Origin: Erythrobacter litoralis
Lineage (GTDB): Bacteria > Pseudomonadota > Alphaproteobacteria > Sphingomonadales > Sphingomonadaceae
Length of the DNA: 64,000 nt
Assembly (NCBI RefSeq): GCF_001719165.1
Contig: NZ_CP017057.1
Location: 3,032,501 to 3,096,500 of the forward strand
Reading direction: 5' to 3'
The position numbers were made by a program, and so were the translations under genes. Every line of letters starts with the position of its first letter. Positions within the stretch are counted from its first letter, which is position 1. The notes beneath the pieces are model-generated. The model was not told where the DNA came from and made no database searches. It was given only the letters and a program-made list of their open reading frames with translations. This document shows positions 50,907 to 59,578 of the stretch, piece after piece.

Positions 50907-51800
50907 TTACTGGTAGAGCGTCCCGGTGTTCACGACGGGCTGAGCCTCGCGGTCGCCGCACAGGACGACCAGCAGGTTCGAGACCATCGCGGCGCGCCGT
51001 TCCTCGTCGAGTTCGACGATGCCGTCATGGCTCAGTTTCTGGAGCGCGTCCTCGACCATGCCGACCGCGCCGATCACGACCTTGCGCCGGGCGGAAATGA
51101 CGGCATCGGCCTGCTGGCGGCGCAGCATCGCCCCGGCGATTTCGGGCGCATAGGCGAGGTGGGTAAGGCCCGCCTCGTCCACCGTGATCCCGGCAACCTG
51201 GAGCCTTTCGTTGAGTTCGACGATCAGTTCGCGGTTCACCACGTCGCCGCTGCCGCGCAGGGTCGTTTCGTCATCGTCGGACATGTCGTCATAGGGATGG
51301 CGCGATCCGACCGTGCGCAGGCCCGCCTCGATCTGGATATTGGTGAATTCCTTGTAGTCGTCGACATCGAACACGGCCTGCGCCGTGTCGGCGACGCGCC
51401 AGACGACGTTGCAGGCGATTTCGATCGGATTGCCGCGCAGATCGTTGATCTTGACCCGTTCGGAATGAATGTTGTGGGCGCGCACGGAGACCTTTTCCTT
51501 GCCGAACCACGGCCACACCCAGTGCAGCCCGTCCTTGCGCACCGTCCCGCGATATTCTCCGAACAGGGTGAGCACGACCGCCTGGTTGGGCTGGATCATG
51601 AAGAAGCCAGTGAGGATGAAAAGGATCACCACCACGCCCGCGATTGCCGCAATGAGCGTCGGCTCCCCCTCGCCAAGCGCGATGTACACCAGCGCGGGCA
51701 CGAGCAGCAAAGCCAGCATCAGGACCAGCATCACATAGCCGTTGGAGGCGCTGCCCTTGCGTTCGCTGCTGGCAGCCATCGAATTCACGCGTTCAACCAC
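50907..51800 (-). CDS. SPFH/band 7 domain membrane protein
   Basis: A 297-residue protein with two N-terminal hydrophobic segments (about 22-45 and 47-70) and an SPFH domain ([33 protein letters not shown] ... [35 protein letters not shown]). The C-terminal part contains [36 protein letters not shown]. Family members form large membrane-associated ring cages and organise microdomains or protease complexes. GTG 51800 has a GAGGGGAAG ribosome site; ATG 51782 is the alternative. The promoter region is strikingly AT-rich and palindromic. No NfeD partner is present. Confidence 0.9.
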   Translation of the reverse strand: MVERVNSMAASSERKGSASNGYVMLVLMLALLLVPALVYIALGEGEPTLIAAIAGVVVILFILTGFFMIQPNQAVVLTLFGEYRGTVRKDGLHWVWPWFGKEKVSVRAHNIHSERVKINDLRGNPIEIACNVVWRVADTAQAVFDVDDYKEFTNIQIEAGLRTVGSRHPYDDMSDDDETTLRGSGDVVNRELIVELNERLQVAGITVDEAGLTHLAYAPEIAGAMLRRQQADAVISARRKVVIGAVGMVEDALQKLSHDGIVELDEERRAAMVSNLLVVLCGDREAQPVVNTGTLYQ

Positions 51801-51815
51801 GTCGCTTCCCCTCTC

Positions 51816-51846
51816 TGATATAACTAAGATATCATATTTATATCAA
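51816..51846 (-). promoter_or_regulatory. AT-rich promoter with overlapping palindromic operator (SPFH operon)
   Basis: On the minus strand TTGATA (51846-51841) is followed 17 nt later by TTATAT, a plausible -35/-10 pair. The spacer and -10 carry the perfect inverted repeat TGATATCTTAGTTATATCA (51834-51816). A third TGATAT half-site (51845-51840) is phased 11 bp from the next. This patch is far more AT-rich than its surroundings. Binding by a dimeric repressor, possibly the RHH protein of the same operon, is inferred. Confidence 0.5.
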
Positions 51847-51859
51847 ACAGCCCGCCCTG

Positions 51860-52660
51860 TCAATCGCGCGCCCCGTCGACGTCGGTGGCGTAGGGCGCGA
51901 TCGGCGCAAGCACCTCGTAACTTTCCGCTTTCGGCTCCCGTCCGAGCTCGGGAAAGGCGATCGGCGCGGGCTCGACATGGGTATCGGGCAGGCGGTCGAG
52001 CAGGTTGCGGATCAGCGTCAGCCGCCCGCGCTTCTGGTCGTTGAAATCGACCAGCGTCCAAGGGGCGTGGCGGGTGTGGGTCTCGCGCAGCATGTTCTCG
52101 CGCGCATGGGTGTAGGCATCGTATTTCTCCCGCGCGGCCAGATCGACCGGCGACAGCTTCCAGCGCTTGAGCGGGTCTTCGAGCCGTTCGCGCAGGCGAT
52201 CTTCCTGCCGGTCCTGATCGGTCGCCAGCCAGTATTTGAACAGCAATATGCCGTCATCGACCAGCAGACGCTCGAAATCGGGAACCTGCCGCAGGAAATG
52301 GGCGACCTGTTCCTCGTCGGCATAGCCCATCACCTTTTCGACCCCGGCGCGGTTGTACCATGACCGGTCGAACAGGATGATCTCGCCCGCGCTTGGCAGG
52401 TGAGCGACATAGCGCTGGAAATACCATTGCGTGCGCTCGTCCTCGCTCGGTTTCGACAGCGCCACGGTGCGGCACTGGCGCGGGTCGAGCCGGTCGCGCA
52501 CGGCCCGGATGGCGCCGCCCTTGCCCGCCGTGTCGCGGCCCTCGAACAGGACCACGATCCGTGCCCCCGTCGCTTTCGCCCAGCGCGCCATGCCGACCAG
52601 TTCCGCGGTCAGCGGCTCCAGCGCCCTGCGATATTCCTTGCCCTTCAGCCTGTCCGCCAT
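51860..52660 (-). CDS. ppk2: Polyphosphate kinase 2
   Basis: A 266-residue PPK2-family kinase that transfers phosphate between polyphosphate and nucleotides. Walker A is GRDTAGKGG (41-49), the lid/Walker B region FDRSWYNRAGVEKV (from 97), and the conserved KYWLATDQDRQEDRLRERLEDPLKRWKLSP. The C-terminal DFNDQKRGRLTLIRNLLDRLP is typical of class I PPK2. Start ATG 52660 follows an AAAGGGG ribosome site; a longer frame upstream is antisense to the hydroxylase gene. Together with the Pho-type genes it adds to the phosphate theme. The gene is divergent from phhA. Confidence 0.95.
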   Translation of the reverse strand: MADRLKGKEYRRALEPLTAELVGMARWAKATGARIVVLFEGRDTAGKGGAIRAVRDRLDPRQCRTVALSKPSEDERTQWYFQRYVAHLPSAGEIILFDRSWYNRAGVEKVMGYADEEQVAHFLRQVPDFERLLVDDGILLFKYWLATDQDRQEDRLRERLEDPLKRWKLSPVDLAAREKYDAYTHARENMLRETHTRHAPWTLVDFNDQKRGRLTLIRNLLDRLPDTHVEPAPIAFPELGREPKAESYEVLAPIAPYATDVDGARD

Positions 52661-52721
52661 ACGCGCCCCTTTCGCCTCTTTGCCCTTGCACGCCCGGGTG
52701 ATTGGTATCAGATGCAACCAC

Positions 52722-53660
52722 ATGGCCACCCTTGCTGATACCGAGCCCGATTTCACCAAGCTGCCCGAAATGTCGGGAGATGTCTTTACCGCTCCGCTCA
52801 CCCGCCCGTCGCATGTCGGCGAGGACTGGCTTGAAAAGGAGCAGACCGCTTACGGCAGCGAGGATCATGCGGTCTGGAACGACCTGTTCGCGCGCCAGAT
52901 GGAAATTCTGCCCGGCCGCGCGGCGAGCGCTTTCATGGCGGGGCTCGACAAGCTCGATCTCGGTCGCGGCGGCGTGCCCGAATTCGCCCGGCTGTCCGAG
53001 GAACTGGGCGCGCTGACGGGCTGGAGCGTCGTGCCAGTGCCGATGCTCATCCCCGATCACGTGTTTTTCTGGCACCTCGCCAACCGGCGCTTTCCCGCGG
53101 GCAATTTCATCCGCACGCGAGAGACCTTCGACTACATCCAGGAACCCGACGTCTTTCACGACGTCTTCGGCCATGTGCCGATGCTGACCGATCCGGTCTA
53201 TGCCGCTTACATGCAGGAATATGGCCGCGCCGGGTGGAAGGCGATGCGCTACAACCGGCTGAAGGCGCTGGGCGCGCTCTACTGGTACACGGTCGAATTC
53301 GGCCTGATCGAGGAAGAAGCGGGCATTCGCGCCTACGGTGCGGGCATCCTCTCCGGCCCGACCGAGGCGCGCTTTGCGGTGGAGGCGGAAAGCCCCAACC
53401 GCATCATGCTCAATGTCGACCGGGTGATGCGCACCGATTACGTCATCAGCGACCTGCAGCCGACCTATTTCGTGATCGAGAGTTTCGAGGACCTCTACCG
53501 CCAGACGGTGGAGCGCGATTTCGACCGGCTCTACCGCAATCTCGCGCCCGGCTTCACCTACGCCAATTCAGCGGTGATCGATGTCGACAATGTCGTGAAC
53601 CGGGGCAGCCAGGAATACCACCTGCGCGGCGGACGCGGAAGCGGGGCGAAACCGGTCTAG
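52722..53660 (+). CDS. phhA: Phenylalanine 4-monooxygenase
   Basis: A 312-residue pterin-dependent aromatic amino acid hydroxylase converting phenylalanine to tyrosine. The iron ligands are visible as the two His in EPDVFHDVFGHVP (about 146 and 151) and the Glu in YWYTVEFGL (about 191). GWSVVPVPMLIPDHVFFWHLANRRFP and GILSGPTEA are further family blocks. It lacks the regulatory ACT domain, as usual in bacteria. ATG 52722 is chosen; there is no recycling gene (phhB) nearby. Transcribed alone, divergent from ppk2. Confidence 0.95.
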   Translation: MATLADTEPDFTKLPEMSGDVFTAPLTRPSHVGEDWLEKEQTAYGSEDHAVWNDLFARQMEILPGRAASAFMAGLDKLDLGRGGVPEFARLSEELGALTGWSVVPVPMLIPDHVFFWHLANRRFPAGNFIRTRETFDYIQEPDVFHDVFGHVPMLTDPVYAAYMQEYGRAGWKAMRYNRLKALGALYWYTVEFGLIEEEAGIRAYGAGILSGPTEARFAVEAESPNRIMLNVDRVMRTDYVISDLQPTYFVIESFEDLYRQTVERDFDRLYRNLAPGFTYANSAVIDVDNVVNRGSQEYHLRGGRGSGAKPV

Positions 53661-53665
53661 GGCGC

Positions 53666-53923
53666 TCAGGCGCCGACCTGCCGGCGGATCACCGCGTGGT
53701 AGAGCACCAGCGCCCCGACCGTCGCGGCAAGAGCCACGCCGAGCGCGACGAGCGAGAGCCCGCCCAAGACCACCCCGCCATTGACGAGCAGGCCCGAAAT
53801 CAGCGCGACCAGCAGGCCGGCAGCGGCCTGGCGCAGGATCTCGCCCGGCTCCTCGGTGCGGGCGATGATCGAGGATAGCCAGCCCAGCGTCGTCCCCAAT
53901 ACAATCAACACCAGTAAAGCCAT
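53666..53923 (-). CDS. Small membrane protein of the GlsB/YeaQ/YmgE type
   Basis: An 85-residue protein with three membrane helices: ALLVLIVLGTTLGWLSSIIA, AAAGLLVALISGLLVNGGVV and LSLVALGVALAATVGALVLYHAV. The GWLSSIIARTEEPGEILRQ loop resembles the GWLASxIxxT loop of transglycosylase-associated (GlsB) stress proteins, whose biochemistry is unknown. The family is often under general-stress control; an EcfG-like promoter lies upstream. Start ATG 53923 is used; the longer frame (from 53992) is less likely. Confidence 0.6.
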   Translation of the reverse strand: MALLVLIVLGTTLGWLSSIIARTEEPGEILRQAAAGLLVALISGLLVNGGVVLGGLSLVALGVALAATVGALVLYHAVIRRQVGA

Positions 53924-53987
53924 CGCAAAATTATTGCCTTTGTCTCGATTGGAAATGCGACCCCTTCGAAGGGCACTATGATTGCAA

Positions 53988-54013
53988 AACACGCATGGAG
54001 CGCAATCGGTTCC
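53988..54013 (-). promoter_or_regulatory. EcfG (general stress sigma factor)-like promoter for the GlsB-like gene
   Basis: On the minus strand GGAAC (54013-54009) is followed after 17 nt by TGTT (53991-53988), against the EcfG consensus GGAAC-N16/17-CGTT (one mismatch in the -10). It lies 65 bp upstream of a small stress-type membrane protein gene, in the uppP-GlsB gap. Single-site matching without transcript data keeps confidence modest. Confidence 0.4.
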
Positions 54014-54038
54014 CCCGCTGGCTGCGCCGATGCGCTCC

Positions 54039-54884
54039 TCAGAAGAAATAGAACAGCGCCGTGCCCATCAGGACACGGTAGACGACGAAGACCATCATCG
54101 AGGCGCGCTTCAGGAAATTCATCAGGAATGCCATCGTCGCGAAGGCCGCGATAAAGGTCAGCGTGCCAGTCACGATCGCATCCATCAGCAGCGCACTGTC
54201 CGCTTCGAGGAGGTCGGGCACGATCAGCACGCCTGCCCCCGCGACCGCCGGGATCGACAGCAGGAAGGAAAAGCGAGCCGCCTCGAACCGGCCATAGCCC
54301 AGCAGCCGCGCCGCCGTCATCGTGACGCCCGACCGGCTCGTTCCCGGGATCAGCGCCAGCGCCTGCGCGCAGCCGACGATCAGCCCGTCGCGCCAGGTCA
54401 TCTGTTCGAACGTCTTTTCCTGCCGCCCGAAACGGTCGGCAAGGCCGAGCAGGATGCCGTAGACGATCAGGTTTGTGGCAATCAGATCGGTGAAGCGGAT
54501 CGAGGCGAGCAGGTCGTCCTCGACGATCCGGATGCCGAAGGTCGCGCTCACCACGCCGTTGAGAAAGCCGAGCTTGATCGCCAGCCCGAAGATCACGGCG
54601 GGGATCGTGCCGAGCAGGATCCACCAGAACAGCCGCCGCTGCTCGGGCGCCTTGCCGATGCCGATGGTGGCGAAACCGCCCCGCGCGAGACCGGCGACAT
54701 CCTTGAAGAAATAGACGATGATCGCGAGCAGCGAGCCGACATGGACCGCGATGTCTATCATCGGGCCCTGGTCGGGGAAATCGGTCAGGAACGGGATCAG
54801 GATAAGGTGTCCGGACGAGGAGATCGGCAGGAATTCGGTGATCCCCTGCACCACCGCGATCAGAAGCATCTGGAAGAATGTCAT
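54039..54884 (-). CDS. uppP: Undecaprenyl-diphosphatase
   Basis: A 281-residue polytopic membrane phosphatase (BacA family) that recycles undecaprenyl pyrophosphate for peptidoglycan synthesis. Signatures: VVQGITEFLPISSSGHLIL near the N-terminus and ALIPGTSRSGVTMTAARLLG with the conserved Ser/Arg. Eight membrane helices are apparent. Start ATG 54884 is chosen over an upstream open frame that crosses a hairpin and a repeat. There is no clean Shine-Dalgarno: the nearest AAGG is in the 3' arm of a 9-bp hairpin directly upstream. Confidence 0.95.
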   Translation of the reverse strand: MTFFQMLLIAVVQGITEFLPISSSGHLILIPFLTDFPDQGPMIDIAVHVGSLLAIIVYFFKDVAGLARGGFATIGIGKAPEQRRLFWWILLGTIPAVIFGLAIKLGFLNGVVSATFGIRIVEDDLLASIRFTDLIATNLIVYGILLGLADRFGRQEKTFEQMTWRDGLIVGCAQALALIPGTSRSGVTMTAARLLGYGRFEAARFSFLLSIPAVAGAGVLIVPDLLEADSALLMDAIVTGTLTFIAAFATMAFLMNFLKRASMMVFVVYRVLMGTALFYFF

Positions 54885-54893
54885 GGCCCGGGC

Positions 54894-54915
54894 CTTGGCA
54901 TCTGCCGATGCCAAG
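54894..54915. promoter_or_regulatory. Perfect 9-bp hairpin in the uppP leader
   Basis: CTTGGCATC (54894-54902) pairs with GATGCCAAG (54907-54915) around a 4-nt loop, starting 9 nt before the uppP start codon. In the uppP mRNA it would hold the only SD-like AAGG; on the opposite strand it is followed by a TTCTTTTT run and could terminate transcription entering from the other side. Confidence 0.5.
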
Positions 54916-54938
54916 TCAATTCTTTTTGCTCGAGGTCC

Positions 54939-55124
54939 ATCCGGGCCTGCGATTTCCTCATCCCTTGGGGGCTGCGGGCGCACGGTCGCGCTTACGACGC
55001 CTGCGGCGTCGGACCAGCGCGGTTACGCCGCCGTCATCGCGAAGTACGCTCGCTTCAGCGACCGCAAGGCCGAGCGGCCGCCCGCAGCGATGCGACCTTC
55101 AGGTCGCGTGAGCGAGGACATGGC
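54939..55124 (+). repeat. Dispersed intergenic repeat, copy 2
   Basis: About 186 bp related to 40134-40339, same orientation. CTGCGGGCG near the left is the exact reverse complement of CGCCCGCAG at the right, so the element can fold on itself. The central hairpin is GACGCC-TGC-GGCGTC (54996-55010). It ends 17 bp from the stop of the minus-strand M13 peptidase gene, matching the position of copy 1 relative to the alkaline phosphatase gene. Confidence 0.8.
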
Positions 55125-55141
55125 AGCCCGGATGGGCTGCC

Positions 55142-57316
55142 TCACCAAATGCGCACGCGCTCTTCGGGGGGGATGTACAGCGCGTCGTCCTCGGTCACGC
55201 CGAAGGCTTCGTACCATTCGTCGAGATTCCTGACGACGCCGTTGACCCGGTATTCCTCCGGGCTGTGCGGGTCGGTGCGCAGGCGCTGGCGATAGTTTTC
55301 CTCGCGCTGCATCGAACGCCACACCTGCGCCCAGGCGAGGAAGAAGCGCTGGTCGCCGGTCAGCCCGTCGATCACCGGCACGTCCTTGCCCTCGGTCGCG
55401 ATCCTGTACGCGCGGTAGGCGAGGGATAGCCCGCCCAGATCGCCGATATTCTCGCCCAGGGTGAAGCGGCCGTTGACGCAGGTCTTGCCCTCGTCGAACG
55501 GGCAGAACGCATCGTATTGCGCGACCAGCGCGTCGGTCCTGGCATCGAAATTGGCGCGGTCCTCGTCGGTCCACCAATTGCGCAGCTTGCCGGTGGCGTA
55601 GTATTTCGAACCCTGATCGTCGAAGCCATGGCCGATCTCGTGCCCGATGACGCCGCCGATCGCGCCGTAATTCACCGCCGGGTCCGCGCTCATCCCGAAG
55701 AAGGGCTGCTGCAGGATAGCGGCGGGGAAGACGATCTCGTTCTTGGTCGGATTGTAATAGGCGTTCACCGTCTGGGGCAGCATGAACCATTCGGTCCGGT
55801 CGATCGGCTGGCCGAGCTTGGCGACATTGTCCGCCCGCGCCCATTGCGCCGCGGCCATGGCATTGGCGATCGGGTTGCCGCGCGTGATGACGAGCCCGTC
55901 ATAGGTTTCAAGGTTGTCGCGATAGCCGATCTTGGGATCGAAGCTCGCCAGCTTTTCGAGCGCCTGGGTCTTCGTCTCCTCGCCCATCCATTCGATCTCC
56001 CCGATCGAGACGGCGACGGCCTTGCGCAGATTGGCGACCAGCTCCTCCATCGCCGCCTTGTTCTCCGGCGGGAAGTAGCGCTCGACATAGGACTTGCCGA
56101 TCAGCTCGCCCAGCATCCCCTCGGCAGCATCGATTGAACGCTTCCAGCGCGGGCGCTGCTCGGGCGTGCCGCGCAGGGTCTTGCCGTAGAAGGCGAAAGT
56201 CGCCTCGTCGAAGCGGGTCGGCAGGATGTCGGCATTGTCCGACAGCATTTCCTTGACGGTCCACGCCTGCAGCGTCGCGACCGGGGTCTGGCCGAGGACC
56301 TCGAACATGCCGGGCAGGCCGGTGCCGATCTTCGCCAGCGTCTCGGCATTGAGACCGAGTTCCTCGATCTCCTCGTCGGTCGGCGGCATCATGCTGACGA
56401 CAAAGGTCGGCGATTGCGACAGGCCCATCGCCTCGATCATCGCGGTGACGGGCAGCGGCCCCGCCAGCGCCGCCATCTCGTCCGCCGAGACGCGGTTGTA
56501 GGTGAGGTCGCGATTGCGGCGCGCGGTGCGGTCCCACATCACTTCGCGGGCGAGCCGATCCTCGAAGGCGTAGACCGCGGCCGCGGCGGTTTCGGGGTCG
56601 GAATAGCCCGCCTCGCCCAGCAGGAAGGCGAGATAGTCGCGATACTTGCGCTGGATTTCGCGGCCTTCCTCGCTCTCGTCGAGGTAATAGTCGCGGTCGG
56701 GCAGGCCCAGACCGCCAATGCCGATCTGCGCGACATAGCGGTCGGGCTGCTTGGCATCGACGCCGACGAAGCCTCCGACCGGGCTGGCAATCCCGGGACG
56801 AGCCCAGATCATCGCCAGCCGATCGAGCGAGGTCGCGGCGAAAATCTCGTTCAGATAAGGCCGCGCCGGGTCGAGCCCGGCGGCATCGATCGCGGCGGTG
56901 TCGAGATGGGTTTCATAGGCATCGACGATCCGGCGTTCGTTGGCGGACAGTTCCGCGCGCGGCTTGGCCGTGAGCTCGTCCATCAGCGCCTTGACGTCGC
57001 TGGTGGACTTCTCACCAAGCAGGGTGAACGCGCCGAAACGGCTGTATTCCGCCGGCAGCGGGTTCGCATCGAGCCATTCCTGGTTGACGTAGGCGAAGAA
57101 ATCGTCGCCCGGATCGATCTCGTCCGAAAGCAGCTCGGGATCGACGCCCCATTCGCCGAAGCTCATGGTGGGCGCCTCGGTCTCGGCGCTTTCCCCTGCC
57201 TCCTTATCGATCAGCGTTTCGATCGTGCCGTCATCCTCATGCGCCGAAGCGGGCAGGGCGATGGCAAGGGCAAGCGCAAGCGCGCTGGCGCCGGAAAGGG
57301 CGGTGTGTGTGATCAT
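55142..57316 (-). CDS. M13 (neprilysin-like) zinc metallopeptidase
   Basis: A 724-residue exported peptidase with a signal peptide (ALSGASALALALAIALPASA). The zinc site is HEIGH (residues 559-563) in IGHEIGHGFDDQGS, the third ligand region is ENIGDLGGLS, and substrate-site NAYYNPTKNEIVFPA is present. The long N-terminal domain (DPGDDFFAYVNQEWLDANPLP) restricts substrates to peptides. PepO-like enzymes degrade periplasmic or external peptides. The start ATG 57316 is chosen for the signal peptide. Confidence 0.94.
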   Translation of the reverse strand: MITHTALSGASALALALAIALPASAHEDDGTIETLIDKEAGESAETEAPTMSFGEWGVDPELLSDEIDPGDDFFAYVNQEWLDANPLPAEYSRFGAFTLLGEKSTSDVKALMDELTAKPRAELSANERRIVDAYETHLDTAAIDAAGLDPARPYLNEIFAATSLDRLAMIWARPGIASPVGGFVGVDAKQPDRYVAQIGIGGLGLPDRDYYLDESEEGREIQRKYRDYLAFLLGEAGYSDPETAAAAVYAFEDRLAREVMWDRTARRNRDLTYNRVSADEMAALAGPLPVTAMIEAMGLSQSPTFVVSMMPPTDEEIEELGLNAETLAKIGTGLPGMFEVLGQTPVATLQAWTVKEMLSDNADILPTRFDEATFAFYGKTLRGTPEQRPRWKRSIDAAEGMLGELIGKSYVERYFPPENKAAMEELVANLRKAVAVSIGEIEWMGEETKTQALEKLASFDPKIGYRDNLETYDGLVITRGNPIANAMAAAQWARADNVAKLGQPIDRTEWFMLPQTVNAYYNPTKNEIVFPAAILQQPFFGMSADPAVNYGAIGGVIGHEIGHGFDDQGSKYYATGKLRNWWTDEDRANFDARTDALVAQYDAFCPFDEGKTCVNGRFTLGENIGDLGGLSLAYRAYRIATEGKDVPVIDGLTGDQRFFLAWAQVWRSMQREENYRQRLRTDPHSPEEYRVNGVVRNLDEWYEAFGVTEDDALYIPPEERVRIW

Positions 57317-57481
57317 GGTGCGAAGTCCCGTTTTCTCTCGTGCCCGTTTTCTCAAGGGTTCACCGCCCGCCAAGCCCCCCCGGCCTTGCGATGCGATCTG
57401 TCGGAGCGAGATAGGGCGTGCGCGCGTGAACGGGGGGCCGCTCGTCCGAGCGGGATCGCATTTCATCGAAAAGCGAAGGGG
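57317..57481. promoter_or_regulatory. Leader and promoter region of the M13 peptidase gene
   Basis: This 165-bp gap separates two leftward genes. Two copies of CCCGTTTTCTC, 18 bp apart (about 57328 and 57346), lie just upstream of the M13 start and could be a regulator site. The rest is GC-rich with no hairpin-T-run terminator for the peptidase side. I see no small gene here. Confidence 0.25.
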
Positions 57482-59362
57482 TCAGGCGGCCTCGGTATCG
57501 GCGAATTGCAGCCTGGCGAGCCGTGCATAGAGCCCGCCCGCAGCGGCGAGTTCGGCATGAGTTCCCTGCTCGACCACCTCGCCCTTGTCGAGCACCACGA
57601 TCCGGTCGGCGGCGCGCACGGTCGCCAGCCTGTGAGCGATGACGAGAGTGGTGCGCTGGGCCATCAGTTTCTCGAGCGCGTCCTGCACCAGCCGCTCGCT
57701 TTCGGCATCGAGCGCGCTCGTCGCCTCGTCGAGCAGCAGGATCGGCGCATCGCGCAGCAGCGCGCGGGCGATCGCGACCCGCTGCTGCTGGCCGCCCGAC
57801 AATTGCGTGCCGCCTTCGCCGAGATAGGTGTCGAGCCCGTCGGGAAGCTCGCGCAGGAAGGCTTCCGCATTGGCCGCGCGCGCCGCTTCCCAGATTTCCT
57901 CGTCGCCCGCGTGCCACTTGCCGTAGCGCAGGTTGTCGCGCGCATCGGCGCTGAACAGCACCCCGTCCTGAGGCACCAGCGCGAGCCGGTCGCGGATGTC
58001 GGCGGGATCGGCCTTGGTTAACGGCACGCCGTCGATGCGGATCGTGCCGGCCTGCGGATCGTAGAAGCGCTCGACCAGCTGGAAGATTGTCGATTTTCCC
58101 GCCCCCGAAGGCCCGACGATGGCGACGGTTTCGCCCGGCTCGATTTCGAGCGTGAAGTCCCTGAGCGCGGCGGTTTCGGGCCGCGCGGGATAACGGAAGG
58201 TCACATTGCGGAACGACAGGCTGCCGCGCGGCGGTTCGGGCAGCCTTTCGGGCCGCGCGGGCGGCGCGATCGCGGGCTTCGCCTCGAGCAGTTCGGCGAG
58301 CCGGCTTGCCGCCCCCGCGCCGCGCAACAGGTCGCCATAGACCTCCGTCAGCGCGGCGAACGAACCCGCCACGACCGCCGCGGTAAAGACGAAGGACACG
58401 ATCGTCCCGCCGGTGATCTCGCCGCTCGCGACGCCTTCCGCCCCGCGCCACAGCAGCAGGACGATCGAACCGAAGATCGCGAGGATGAACATCGCGGTCA
58501 TCGCCGAACGCAGCACGATCCGCCGCTTGGCAGTCTCGAAGGTGCGCTCCACCGCCGCGCTGAAGCGGTCGGTCTCGCGCGGCTGCTGGTTGAAGCCCTG
58601 GACGATTTTCATCGCGCCCAGCACCTCGGTCACCATGGCGCCGACATCGGCCACCCGGTCCTGGCTGTCGCGCGAGATGGTGCGGATGCGGCGGGCGAAG
58701 ATGACGATCGGCAGGATCACTGCCGGAATGCCGAGCGCGAGCCAGATGGTGAGTTCGGGCAGCAGCCAGAACATGTAGGCCGTCCCGCCGATCCCGAGAA
58801 AGGCGTTGCGCAGCGCGACCGACACGGTCGTCCCCACGACGGTCTCGATGATCGCCGTGTCGGCCGTCATCCGGCTCGAGATTTCCTTGGGGCTGTTGGC
58901 CTCGTAGAAGCTGGGCGAGAGGCGCATCAGGTTCGCGTGGACCTTGCACCTCAGGTCGGCGACGACCCGTTCGCCAAGCCAGCTGACGTAGTAGAACCTC
59001 ACCGCCGTCCCGATCGCGATGACGGCGACGATGACCAGCAGATAGCGAAACCAGCGCCCGATATCGCCCGCGCCGTCCGCGCCGAAACCGCGATCGACGA
59101 TAAGCTGCAGCGCCGCGGGTATCGCAAGCGTGCCCGCGGCGGTGACGGTAAGAGCAATGATCGCAAGGATGACCTCGCGCGGATATTTCGCCGCCTCGCG
59201 GTACACCATCCGCAGCGGGGCGAGCGAACGCGGCTTGTGCTCGCCCTCATCGGCGAAGGTCTCGAGCTCGGCTTCCTCGGCGATCTCGCGCGCTTCGAGC
59301 GCCTCGGCACCGGGGGCGTCGCCATCGTCGGGGAGCCGCGGGGGCGCGCTCCGTGCTGTCAT
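57482..59362 (-). CDS. ABC exporter, fused membrane and ATPase domains (MsbA/LmrA-like)
   Basis: A 626-residue half-transporter. A charged N-terminal tail (about 45 residues) precedes six membrane helices (FRYLLVIVAVIAIGTAVRFYYVSWLGERVVADLR; coupling-helix region SRMTADTAIIETVVG). The ATPase domain follows with Walker A GPSGAGKS, Q-loop PQDGVLF, signature LSGGQQQR and Walker B ILLLDEATSALD, then the His loop VIAHRLATV. It would work as a homodimer exporting lipids, drugs or peptides. ATG 59362 with GGACGGGGAT just before it is preferred over 59374 and 59395. Confidence 0.92.
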   Translation of the reverse strand: MTARSAPPRLPDDGDAPGAEALEAREIAEEAELETFADEGEHKPRSLAPLRMVYREAAKYPREVILAIIALTVTAAGTLAIPAALQLIVDRGFGADGAGDIGRWFRYLLVIVAVIAIGTAVRFYYVSWLGERVVADLRCKVHANLMRLSPSFYEANSPKEISSRMTADTAIIETVVGTTVSVALRNAFLGIGGTAYMFWLLPELTIWLALGIPAVILPIVIFARRIRTISRDSQDRVADVGAMVTEVLGAMKIVQGFNQQPRETDRFSAAVERTFETAKRRIVLRSAMTAMFILAIFGSIVLLLWRGAEGVASGEITGGTIVSFVFTAAVVAGSFAALTEVYGDLLRGAGAASRLAELLEAKPAIAPPARPERLPEPPRGSLSFRNVTFRYPARPETAALRDFTLEIEPGETVAIVGPSGAGKSTIFQLVERFYDPQAGTIRIDGVPLTKADPADIRDRLALVPQDGVLFSADARDNLRYGKWHAGDEEIWEAARAANAEAFLRELPDGLDTYLGEGGTQLSGGQQQRVAIARALLRDAPILLLDEATSALDAESERLVQDALEKLMAQRTTLVIAHRLATVRAADRIVVLDKGEVVEQGTHAELAAAGGLYARLARLQFADTEAA

Positions 59363-59458
59363 ATCCCCGTCCATGATGGGGTGATCTAATGGCACAGCCG
59401 GCGGATTTCACGTGTAAAAAGTGCATGGGAAGCGCCGACGGCGCGGTTTCCTGCCGAA

Positions 59459-59475
59459 TTGTGCATTGCACAATG
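59459..59475 (+). promoter_or_regulatory. 17-bp perfect palindrome overlapping a -35 element, candidate PhaR operator
   Basis: ATTGTGCATTGCACAAT is perfectly palindromic. TTGCAC within it (59467-59472) is a reasonable -35 with a weak CATCTA 17 nt on. Its core TGC-N3-GCA resembles sites described for PhaR/PhbF repressors of polyhydroxyalkanoate genes, and the next gene is a PHA depolymerase, 104 bp downstream. Confidence 0.5.
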
Positions 59476-59578
59476 GCCATCAAGGCTCCATCTAGCTCGC
59501 GCAGGGCGCCGATCCGCGCCACACGATTCACGGCCCGCGCGATGGGGATCCGCCCGGGCCACACAAGACGGGAGCGAC

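Noticed and set aside
59406..59421. Possible second parS (GATTTCACGTGTAAAA)
   Set aside because: Only about 12 of 16 bases match and the outer bases are wrong; ParB binding is unlikely.
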